NCBI RefSeq assembly: GCF_027244095.1
Contig: NC_069658.1
Coordinates: forward strand, 50,083,001 to 50,147,000
From: Hemicordylus capensis
Taxonomy: Eukaryota; Chordata; Lepidosauria; Squamata; Cordylidae
Direction: 5' to 3'
Length of the DNA stretch: 64,000 nucleotides
Of this stretch, positions 30,530 to 39,809 are shown one piece after another (the first letter of the stretch is position 1; every line of letters starts with the position of its first letter). The notes under the pieces are model-generated. The model was not told where the DNA came from. It did not search any database and worked only from the letters and a program-made list of their open reading frames with translations. A program made the position numbers and the translations under genes.

Positions 30530-31945
30530 CTAGGTCCCTTTTCCAAAGGAAGGGCTGCTCCCACCCCCAGAATTCCAGGTTCCCTGTCCATCCCAAAACT
30601 CTGCTCTTGAAGCCGATCCCTTGAGGCAGGACCTAAATGAGTGCGACCCCCCACAGCTGGAGCAGGCATGCTTAAAGCGGCATGATTTTCTAGAGCAGGA
30701 TCCAGATGCCCCAAACTCCCAGCATAACTGGTGGGGTTCAACTGTCTGATTGGTAGATGATTTCACCAGGAGATGACCACTGTCGGTATAGTCACCCTGG
30801 ATACCCTGGGCAAGAGTCATGCACTGCAGCCATAGCTCAGAATGGTGCTTGTCCCACCCCAAGCTGGGGCAATGCGCAGCACGCATGCGAAAAAGCTCAT
30901 CATATCTGGCCCAAGCAGTACCACTAAACTGTGAATGGGCACGGTAAATTATGTGTAAGTACTTAATGAGGGAGTAAGCACGCCAGGGCTGCCGCTGGAG
31001 AACCACATCTACGAATACGAGATAGCCGGACAGCCAGTTGGACCAGTTACGGTCCACAGTTACGGTCTTTGACTCACTGAAAAGAAGAGAGAAGATGTCA
31101 ACATACTCATTGTTCCATATTTTTTCCTTAGTGGTGGGGTGCAAATGAGCTCCCTGAGTCTGGGGAGCATCACTGTAGGGGTAGCACCTAGGGTCAGGGA
31201 CCCCACCTTGGACAGGCCCCCACAGGGTAGCATGCAGGCAGCACCTAGGGCCCCACTGTGGCAGAGCTCCCTGCCAGCATGGGCCTGCCTGCCCTTGCTG
31301 CGCAGCATAAGGACTGGCTGAGCTAGAGCCCTGCCCATAACCAGGCATGCCTGCTTGGGTCACTGGGGGCATGGCATACCCACCCAGGACAAATGGTGCT
31401 GGGAGGTGCACACCCCCAGGTGCACTAGGTGGTGGAAGCTGAACCTTGGGGCCACAGGCACTCACTTGTGCTGTTGGGTGCAAGGGCTGACTTTTAAGAC
31501 TAGCAGGCTGTGTCCCCCTTGCAGGGTTGTAAGGTGGAGACCCATACTTGCCCAAAGGACGGCCTCTGGCTACACCAGGCTCCTGCTTAATCTCAGGAGC
31601 TGGAATCGCTTCAGGCTCCTGCTTAATCTCAGCTTCTGGAACTGTTTCAGATGGGGCAGATACAGTGTGCTTAATGGCAGCTTCCAAGGCATCAAGTCGC
31701 AGCTGCAACTCCTGCAATAAAACATCCTTAGATTTAGCTTGGGTTCCCCGCCTGCGACGGCTAGGCCCCACCCCATCTTCCAAACTGGAAGAGCCCCTTT
31801 TTTGCAGGACCTTGCTCCGTGACAAGGCCACTGCCAGAGCCATGTCACCCTCATCCTCAGAGGATGACAACAAAACAGGGGCTGGGCACTTGCAGGGTGC
31901 TCGCTTTGGAGCAGGCCCTTTGCCTCGGGGCTTTTTCGGAGGCAT
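30530..31945 (-). mobile_element. Gag-like open frame of a virus-like retroelement (possibly DIRS/Ngaro kin)
   Basis: A 471-residue frame on the minus strand that looks whole. The N-terminus is basic (MPPKKPRGKGPAPKR), then an acidic-serine patch, a proline/glycine-rich middle with two IKQEP motifs, and a conserved-looking core (KEKIWNNEYVDIFSLLF; WARYDELFRMRAAHCPSLGW). A cysteine/histidine zinc-knuckle-like end follows (CWEFGASGSCSRKSCRFKHA). This layout is what I associate with gag-like first frames of tyrosine-recombinase retroelements in vertebrates and invertebrates; the family call is tentative. No pol, integrase or recombinase part and no terminal repeats are seen beside it. The uninterrupted frame suggests a young insertion or retention by the host. 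An unassigned CpG island lies about 350 bases upstream on the same strand. Confidence 0.6.
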
Positions 31946-32079
31946 GCTAAGGGGCTGCTTGTGCCTTACCTTGCACTGCAGCAGAGAGCCCCTTATTTAC
32001 TTCACCACCTCTTTTTAAAATTATAGTTAACCCAGATCCTTAATGGGGAGGCAGGCTTAACTCCCCACCAACTTCTTTT

Positions 32080-32260
32080 ACTTATTTATTATATTTATAT
32101 TCCACCCTTCCAAAATGGCCCAGGGCAGTTCACAGCAAGATAAAAACAGTTAACAAACTAACAATTAAAATCAAACTATTAAAACACAATAAAACCAATA
32201 AAGCAGCTAAAAGCCCTGAAAATCAGGGCAACAATTTAAAACAGTTAATCATTTAAAATG
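32080..32260 (-). mobile_element. L2-like 3' fragment
   Basis: TTATTTATTATATTTATATT is followed by CCACCCTTCCAAAATGGCCC and AGGGCAGTTCACAGCAAGAT, an older relative of the other L2-like tails, on the minus strand. It lies between the gag-like frame and the CpG island. Confidence 0.6.
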
Positions 32261-32289
32261 CTTTTGTTGCTGTTATGTAGGCCCCCCAC

Positions 32290-32930
32290 CCCTTCCTTAT
32301 TTGCAGGAGCCACAAAGGCCAAGACCAAGCTACAAGGGCAGGCCGCCACGTGCGAGAATGAAGCAGGCCAGGAACGCGGCAGCGACGCCTCGATCAGAAG
32401 CTCGGCAGGGGGCGGGGGAAGGGTCGGGTGAAGGCCGAGAGGTGGGAAGGGGAGCGGCCGCCAGGCCCAGCGCCCAAGAGGGCCGCGAGCCAAGGGCGCC
32501 AAGAAGAGCCGCGGAGCGGGGAGGCGCGCGTTTAAAATGGCGGCTTTCGCGCGGAGGCCAAACTAGGCGCGGCCCGAGCACGGCCACGCAGGAGCAAAGA
32601 GCAGCGCGGGAGCTTCCGGAGGTCGAAGAAGGCACTTGTCCCAGCAGGCGCGCGTAGCCCTCTCGCGGCTCCGGCGGGCCCCCGAGGCCGCAGCGCACCC
32701 CGCTTTCTCCAGCAGCGCCAGCAGCGCCAACAACCCTCCTCCTCCTCCTCCTCCGGCCGAGGGAAGCGGAACTCCGTAGCAACGGGAGGAGCCTGGACAG
32801 ATATAGTAGCAGCGCTTCCCGCCGCCGATTGGATACGCACGATCACGTGAGCTGCTCTGGCGACGTGCCCTGGCCTCTCCGCTGCGGCGCGGCCGCGCTC
32901 AGCTCCTCCCACGGTCCCGAACTTAGAGGG
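32290..32930. promoter_or_regulatory. CpG island with promoter-like motifs, no assigned gene
   Basis: Very CpG-dense. On the minus strand it holds ATCCAATCGG (CCAAT box, near 32827-32836), a TCACGTGA E-box (about 32843-32850) and GTTGCTACGGAGTTCCGCTT (ETS-like GGAAGCGGAA on plus). Further along is GCCGCCATTTTAAA (YY1-like, near 32532-32545). The order CCAAT, ETS, YY1 favours minus-strand transcription, towards the gag-like frame. I recall no human protein gene between BTF3 and FOXD1. Open frames across it on both strands are compositional. Confidence 0.6.
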
Positions 32931-33535
32931 AGTGAAGTTTTGTAATTTGTATATGGGTGCCCTGAGAGGGGTAACCCAGGGTGGGGAAATGTATGGACTG
33001 CGAGCCGTCTCCTTGCACTCCGCCAGATGCTGTTAGCATGAATGAATATGTTGAGGCCCCTCAGTCTTGCTGTGCGCTTTCCCGCGGTCCTGGTCCCACC
33101 ACCAATCGGGATATATACCCTTCTTGTCTTTGCTTCTTTACGGAACTGGAGTTCACAAGAAGGCTGCTACCCTAAATGCATTTATTTGGGATTAAATTCC
33201 TTCCAAATAAACATGCAGGAGACCGGACCGCATGCGTTAATTGGGTTGGATCCACTAGCAGCAAAGCAAAACCCACAAGATTTTTCAACCCATTTGTTTG
33301 AACTGCTGTAAGGATCTGGCTACCTTATACGTTAATTCATTAAGAATGTAGTCCCTCTTTCAATCTGCTGGCACCGGTTGCGTGGTGGTCGGCTTTTCTC
33401 AGTACGTGTGTTTAGGTAGTGAGCTCTCCCGCAGCTACCTTTCCATTGCCGTGGGTCCTGCAGGAGAATTTTCCAATACGAATAGGAGGAATATTTATAT
33501 GCTGCTTTTCAACAAAAGTGCCAAAAGCGGTTTAA

Positions 33536-33745
33536 AAAGGTAAAGTGTGCCATCGAGGTCGGTGTCGACTCTTGGCCCCCACAGAGCCCTGTGGTTTTCT
33601 TTGGTATAATACAGAAGGGATACCACTGCCTCCTCCCGCACCTTTCGGCATTTTCCTATATTGTTGCCCAATATAGCAGCAGTGGGGATTCCAACCCGCA
33701 ACCTTCTGCTTGTTAGTAAAGCATTTCCCCCCGTGCCACTTAAGA
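33536..33745 (-). mobile_element. tRNA-derived SINE with Bov-B-like body
   Basis: Minus-strand relative of the SINE at 26913-27167. It contains GGTAAAGTGTGCCATCGAGG, ACAGAGCCCTGTGGTTTTCT, ACTGCCTCCTCCCGC and GGATTCCAACCCGCAACC (B-box complement). Confidence 0.75.
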
Positions 33746-33749
33746 CGAT

Positions 33750-33945
33750 TTACATAGATATAAATAAATAGATCGATAAAATAAAAATGGCTGCCTGTCC
33801 CCAAAGGGATCACAATCTAAAAAAGAAACATAAGACACCAGCAACCACCACCGGAGGGATGCTGTGCTGGGGGTGGATTGGACAGTTGCTCTTGGCCCTG
33901 CTAAATAAAGAGAATCACCACTTTAACAAAGGTGCCTTTTTGCAT
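33750..33945 (-). mobile_element. L2-like 3' fragment
   Basis: ATAAATAAATAGATCGATAA then CTGTCCCCAAAGGGATCACA, TAAGACACCAGCAACCACCA and CTAAATAAAGAGAATCACCA match the minus-strand copy at 24175-24470. It directly abuts the preceding SINE. Confidence 0.75.
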
Positions 33946-34349
33946 CATCTACAGACAGACAGAGCTGAGAACTTCCCGCCAGTTTGTTCCTATGCAGCCC
34001 GATCTTAGGCAGAATAACTTGGAAGCAGTTTCTGCACTCTAATGGGACTTGTTTTCTACTGTGTTCATGCATAGGACAGCACACGTGGGAAGCCTGTTTT
34101 TACTCCTGCTGCTGCATTTCTGCAGTGCACAGCGGGTGCTAGGCTCTGCACAGATAATGGAAACCTGTCTTGCCTTTTGATGCTTCTGCTTCTCAAAAAG
34201 AAAAAAAGTGTGTATCATATCAAAAGCAAATACACACCATGGAGACATGGTTATACAAGGAAAAGGGCGCAAGACTTTTCTCCTTTACTAGAGAAGAATC
34301 TCCACTGAACACGATGGGACTCACTTCTGAGTAAATATGCATAGCAGGG

Positions 34350-35508
34350 GCGTATCTAGGGTGGGGTGGGCAGGGCATGTGCCCCAGGCACCACTTGAAG
34401 GGGGGGTGCCATTTTTAAAAATGAAAAAAAGATTTTAAATGGCCGCCTACAACAAAAAGGCTGCCATGCATGCTCAAATGGCCACAGCGAGGCCCTGGGC
34501 CTTGCCAGGCTTCGCAGAGGCTATTTGAGCATGTGTGGTGGCCATTTTGTTTTCGGTGGCCATTAAAAAAAATTTTTTTTTAATGGCCACTGCACATGCT
34601 CAAATGGTCCCTGCGAGGCCCTAGGCCTTACCAGGCCTCGCAAAAGCCATTTGAGCATGCGTGGCAGCCTCCAAAATGGTCACCACGCCAATCTTTGCAG
34701 GCCCAAACAGGCCCAAAAGTCAGCCTGCAGCGGTGAATTAAGAGGCCAACGGAGGGAGGGGGAACCTTTGCAGACCCACCCACCCCACAGCCTTTAGGAA
34801 GCCCCCCAAAGGGGCTACAGGTAATTCTTTTTTAAAAAAAATTAATATAATATAAGTCACTGTACACATATTCATTTTGGCGCTATGTACAAAGAATCAG
34901 GGCTTGTGAATACTGAGCTGAAGTTTATGAACTAGGATTGTATTCATTTGCTCTTACTTTGCTTCTTGTGATAAGTGAGTTAAATGTCATGTCTTAATAA
35001 TATTAATGGTGAGTTTGTCTTTGAATCAGTGTAAAATCCTTAGTATTAAGGCCACTGGGAGTTTCTTGCTCTCTTTCTCTCATTTTAACTGTCTTTCTGA
35101 AAGACAGCAGTGACACAGTTTACTCTGCATATCCTTTAATTATTTTCAGTGTATCTGGGAAAAGTCAAATTCTCCATTCATTTCTAAAACTTATGTAATC
35201 GTGATGCTACAATGCATAGTAGAGAATTAGACAGGGACTTCTGTTTAGTTTTCCAAGTACACTTCCACACAGTATTTGGGTATTTCATGAGCCCCAGCAG
35301 ACTGAAATTTGTAGTTTCCCAGCATTTTTTGGTCTGGCTACGTCCACTGCTAAATAGTTTTTGAAATATTAAAAGATTAATGAGCTTGACTTGTATTTTT
35401 GAGCTGATATTATGGTAAAGTTATCTGAAAGATGGGTGTCAGATGTTGGACAGGGGGCGCAATTTCAGTGCTTGCCCTAGGCACTATTTTCCCTAGATAC
35501 GCCATAGG
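34350..35508. mobile_element. hAT-like element, about 1.16 kb, non-autonomous
   Basis: The left end CAGGGGCGTATCTAGGG and the right end CCCTAGATACGCC are inverted. Near the ends, CCCCAGGCACC and GCCCTAGGCAC also pair in kind. The last right-end bases have diverged, so no clean 8-bp duplication is read. The inside holds repeated and inverted copies of CATGCTCAAATGG (34470-34670) around GCGAGGCCCT blocks, then about 600 bases of plain AT-rich DNA. No transposase frame is seen. Confidence 0.65.
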
Positions 35509-35532
35509 CTCAGGTTCCATGCCTTATTCATG

Positions 35533-35831
35533 GGAACATGGGAAGCTGCCATATACTGAGTCAGACCATTGGTCTATCTAGCTCAGTATCATCTGCAGAG
35601 ACTGGCAGCAGCTTTTCCAAGGTTGCAGGCAGGAATCTCTCTCAGCCCTATCTTGGAGAAGCCAGGGAGGGAACTTGGAACCTTCTGCTCTTCCCAGAGT
35701 GGCTCCATCCCCTGAGGGGAATATCTTACAGTGCTCACACTTCTAGTCTCCCATTCCATTCATATGCAACCAGGGCAGACCCTGCTTAGCTAAGGGGACA
35801 AGTCATGCTTGCTACCAAAAGACCACCTCTC
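35533..35831 (-). mobile_element. 5S-headed SINE
   Basis: Minus-strand copy: GGAAGCTGCCATATACTGAG at the left (3' tail) and CAGACCCTGCTTAGCTAAGG at the right (5S-like head). Complete or nearly so. Confidence 0.85.
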
Positions 35832-36079
35832 ATTCATTTCTGCAAAGCTACATTCAGGTTCTTCTTGCAGTTTATCTCATTCCTCAAGTCCGCAGGAATT
35901 GCAGGCTATTGTTGTCTCTAACCCTTTAGACGACTACAGCACTCCTCTCTAGTGCTGCTCCTTCTGCCTTTGCTGCATGGCTAACTTACAGATGTTTTCT
36001 GTCCTGAGGAACTCAAAATGTGGCAGTCTGTTGCTGCAAAGTCTCCTGCTAGTACCTTAAAGATTAAAACTGGTGTTTT

Positions 36080-36140
36080 CAAACTGGGTTCTCCAGATGT
36101 TGTTGGACTACAGCTCCCATCATCCCCAGCAAAAGGCCAT
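36080..36140. mobile_element. hAT MITE half
   Basis: TTCTCCAGATGTTGTTGGAC then TACAGCTCCCATCATCCCCA is one arm of the hAT MITE family seen elsewhere here. The second arm is missing. Confidence 0.5.
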
Positions 36141-36351
36141 CTAATCTTAAAAGCATCCCAATCAGTCTTCTGGAGGGATGGGAACAGCAAACATATACTC
36201 CATACACATTGCATACAGTCAGACTAGTGTAGTCCTATTCCGATTAATGCTTTGGCCTCTTTAACATCAATGGTCTGTGATTAGAGGTGTCAGGTTTTCA
36301 GAAACTGTGAATCAATGGGATGGTGAGGAGGACAGTCTTCCCCATTAAAAA

Positions 36352-36515
36352 CTGGTTGTTTGTTTGTTGCATTTATATCCCACTCTTCCTTGGAAGAGCT
36401 CAGAGCAGTGCACATGGTTATTTTTATCCTCACAACAACCCTGTGAAGTAGGTTAAGCTGAGAGATACATGACTGGCCTAGAGTCACCCAGTGAGTTTCA
36501 TGGTTGAATGAGGAA
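36352..36515 (-). mobile_element. tRNA-headed SINE with L2-like tail
   Basis: Minus-strand relative of the copy at 7082-7300: TGCATTTATATCCCACTCTT, ATCCTCACAACAACCCTGTG, CCTAGAGTCACCCAGTGAGT. Confidence 0.65.
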
Positions 36516-36617
36516 TTGCAGAAACAGTACTTAATTTCTGATCAAACCTTTAGGAAACAGGAAATTATCTTATATAACTTACAAAGGGCATAACGTGTTA
36601 TATTTATAGCATTTCAT

Positions 36618-36917
36618 AGGAAGATAGGAAGCTGCCATATACTGTGTCAGACCATTGGTCTATCTAGCTCAGTATTGTCTTCACAGACTGGCAGCAGTTT
36701 CTTCAGGGTTGGAGGCAAGTATCTCTCTCAGCCCTATCTTGGAGAAGCCAGGGAGGGAACTTGAAGCCTTCTGCTCTTCCCAGACCGGCTCCATCCCCTG
36801 AGGGGAATAACTGGCAGTGCTCACACTTCTAGTCTCCCATTGATATGCAACCAGGAGGGCGGACCCTGCTTAGCTAAGGGGACAAGTCATGCTTGCTTCC
36901 CCAAGACCAGCTCTCCT
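36618..36917 (-). mobile_element. 5S-headed SINE
   Basis: Second minus-strand copy, same layout as 35533-35831, ending with GACCCTGCTTAGCTAAGGGG and CAAGACCAGCTCTC. Confidence 0.85.
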
Positions 36918-37706
36918 CTCCTTCAAATTATTTGAAGGAGTCAAATTATTGAAGGAATTAAATTAGTCTCCTTCAAAGGCACTTCAAATTACAGGTGCCT
37001 AAGCATTATTCAAATAATAAATCCTAGCAGAGATGGGATTTAGAGGGTAATAGATGGAAGTGTAAGGCCCTGCACTCTGAGGTACCAAAGAAGATCTTTG
37101 GAATCTTTGGAGCTTGGAAAAATAGAATAAAATAAAAGCTGAAAGGTTGTTTGTTTTTAAATCAACACTGTAACCAAACTGAAGGTTGTGTTATCTAGAC
37201 TTAAAAACAGTAGGTCAACCTCAGCACTATAGTAAAGAAACAGAAGAAACTTGTATTTGTAGAGAAAAGGTCTGAGAAAATAAGCATGATGTAACAGAGG
37301 TAATAAACATTGGAGTATTCAATTAAACTTGGCAATGGCATTGCATTTTTCAATAGTGTATCTCCATTTAGGCTGCACTCCGAATCACATCTACTTGGGA
37401 GTAAACCCCACTGAACTCCATGAGGCTTGTTTCTAAGTAAAGATGCATAGGAGGGGGCTGCACATATAGAAGTAACTATAGAGAAAGTTGGCGATAAGGA
37501 CATCTCACACGTGCACACACTTCTTTGTTTAATATCCTTCCATTTAGAAGATTTAATAGCCTCCGTTTCGGAACTTTCATTTTTTAGCCCCATGGACTCA
37601 GAAAACCGCATGAACTGAAAGAAGTTGCTTAAATCTTCCGCACATCAGTTTGTTCCTTTATTATTACGATTCCCACCGTTCATCAGTTTCTTTCACTTGA
37701 ATAGGA

Positions 37707-37953
37707 TGATAAGAACATAAGAACAGCCCTGCTGGATCAGGGCCAAGGCCCATCTAGTCCAGCATCCTGTTTCACACAGTGGCCCATCAGATGCTGCTGG
37801 AAGCCACAGACGGGAGTTGAGGGCGTGCCCTCTCTCCTGCCATTACTCCCCCGCAACTGGTACTCAGAGGCATCCTGCCTTTGAGGCTGGAGGTGGCCCA
37901 CAGCCCTCTGACTAGTAGCCATTGATAGACCTCTCCTCCATGAAGTCATCCAT
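37707..37953 (-). mobile_element. CR1 3' end, 247 bp
   Basis: TAAGAACATAAGAACAGCCC, CATCTAGTCCAGCATCCTGT and TGGTACTCAGAGGCATCCTG match the 3' part of the CR1 at 23368. It is 5'-truncated, ending near GATAGACCTCTCCTCCATGA. Confidence 0.88.
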
Positions 37954-38249
37954 GATAGTAGACGAGTGAGATGGAAGAGGCTGGGTGGTCGAAAAGCGCA
38001 GGAGGAGCAATGTGAGGAAAAGCCAAATTGCACTTCTGTGTCAGGTACTTGAGATATTCTGCTTTCTGCAACCTGTTAAAGCACTTTTTCAGCATCAAGT
38101 CGGAAGGGCGCGACCTTATTCTAGACAAAAGCAGTTCCACCGGACATCATCTCGAACACCACCACCTCTTGGATCTCGGATATTGAAATAGTTGTGCAAC
38201 AATATTACTTTAAAGCAGTAATTTAAGTACTTCACCGTCATTCTAAAAG

Positions 38250-39600
38250 AGAAGCTGTTTTCAATGGTGTTTCTCCCCCAGCCACCCACGTTTTTCTCAG
38301 GGGAAATCCCTCTCCCGTTGTTTCCGCTTTGCGGAGGTGAACTTGTAAGAACTACGATCCCTTTCCCACGGGCGAAATCGAACCGCTGCCCTCTGTTTCT
38401 GACAGATACCAGATTAAGCACGTGCTTATTGCTAAAACGCCCAGGACCTAAAAGAAACCCTCCCTCCCCGCCCCCTATTGGCAGTGCGCACACAGAGAAG
38501 GGCACAGAAGGCAGCAGCATCCCCGAGACGAGAGTGCGGGAGCCTCGCCATGCCGCGGATCATGGATTAGCATCTGAATGAGAGCCGGACCGAACTGGCG
38601 CGAGTATTTAAAAATGGGATCGAATTAAGTCGAAAGAAAACAAACCGGCCCATTCCGGCGAAGGCTGTTTAAGGGTTGCACTCTGTTGTATTCTCCAAAT
38701 GCAAATGTCTAAGTCATGTCAGAGCAGCTGCTGCATTCGAGGCGCCTCTTGGTAGGTCTTATAATCAGGGGTGTAGGAGATGAGCGCCTGCACTTCTTGG
38801 CTTCTCTGACTGTTGGGGTGGGCACACTGGCCATGGGGGCTGTCATGGAGAGCGCCTGCGCTTCTGAATTTGCAACTACATCACGGGTGTGGTTTCAAAA
38901 CAAAGGGGAATGACACTGGAAGAGAAAAGGGCCCAGTGAGCGTGCAACTCTGGAACGATTAACCAAAATCGATGGCACGGGAGGACCCAGCGGCTGAAGC
39001 ACAAAAGGGTGCCACCGCGAAGCGATCCTTTTGTCTCTGTCCAGCGGGAAGAAGAGCCAAGCCAAGCTCCGTTGTCTCGGGCTGCCATGCACTTCTGTGG
39101 CTAAACCCAAGGAGCGCTCTTAGGGAGGCAACTCGCGACCCGACGCTCTTCTGGACTCCTCGCCTCTAGATGGCATCCTTCAACTACACAGAAACTTCTC
39201 CAGCGAAAATCCACCGGGGGGTGGGCGCGGAGCGGAGAAGCGACCAGAGGGCTGATGTGGGATCCGAGGGGAACATTCCCATTGACAGATGTTGCTTGCA
39301 GGAGGCGAACTCCCAAGGGCCTTGAGTCACGGCGCTGCTTTATTTTGGGGCTGGGAGTTTCTAGGGATCCTGGCAGCGTCCTCGGAGTGCTCCTCTGGAC
39401 CCCAAGGCTTTGCAGTCTTGTCACACGCGCCCACGCAGACTCGAGCCCTGTGTGCTTCTCTTTCTCCACCTGCAACTTTGAGATTCATACAGGCTCAGCT
39501 CAGAGGCCGGGAAAGAGGCGAAAGGCGCTTGGCCAGATGGAAGGCGAACTTCCTGCAGCCAATCCTGATCGATCAATGTTTGATCGCCGCCTTGTGACAA
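38250..39600. promoter_or_regulatory. CpG-enriched, repeat-poor block 4-5 kb upstream of FOXD1
   Basis: CpG frequency is clearly above the flanks, and no transposon is recognised. It contains a perfect 6-bp-arm palindrome GATCAATGTTTGATC (39571-39585). Open frames exist on both strands, but none resembles a known protein. It may hold FOXD1 control elements or a non-coding transcript start. This is inference from composition and position. Confidence 0.35.
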
Positions 39601-39636
39601 AGATTTAGTTCCTGAAGGAACTCTATGGGCTTCGAA

Positions 39637-39805
39637 CAGGCGGTGTGGTTTAGTGGCTCGAGTATGACAGTCAGGAGCAGGGAAGACCCGGGTGCGATTC
39701 TCCGCCCACCTGGTAACTTTAGAGGATCCCTCCCCACCCCGCCAAACCTACCTCACAATAGTTGAAACGCTTCTTGGAGGAAGCAAAAATGATAAAACGA
39801 AAGCC
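39637..39805 (+). mobile_element. tRNA-headed SINE, old
   Basis: GGCGGTGTGGTTTAGTGGCT (A-box region), GACCCGGGTGCGATTCTCCG (B-box region) and CCTACCTCACAATAGTTGAA follow the same plan as 7082-7300 with more divergence. Confidence 0.6.
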
Positions 39806-39809
39806 GTAA

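Noticed and set aside
38340-38430. Possible tRNA gene (B-box-like GGTTCGATTTC on the minus strand)
   Set aside because: The T arm pairs imperfectly, the anticodon loop lacks the required U33, and no acceptor stem could be built. Probably chance or a worn SINE head.
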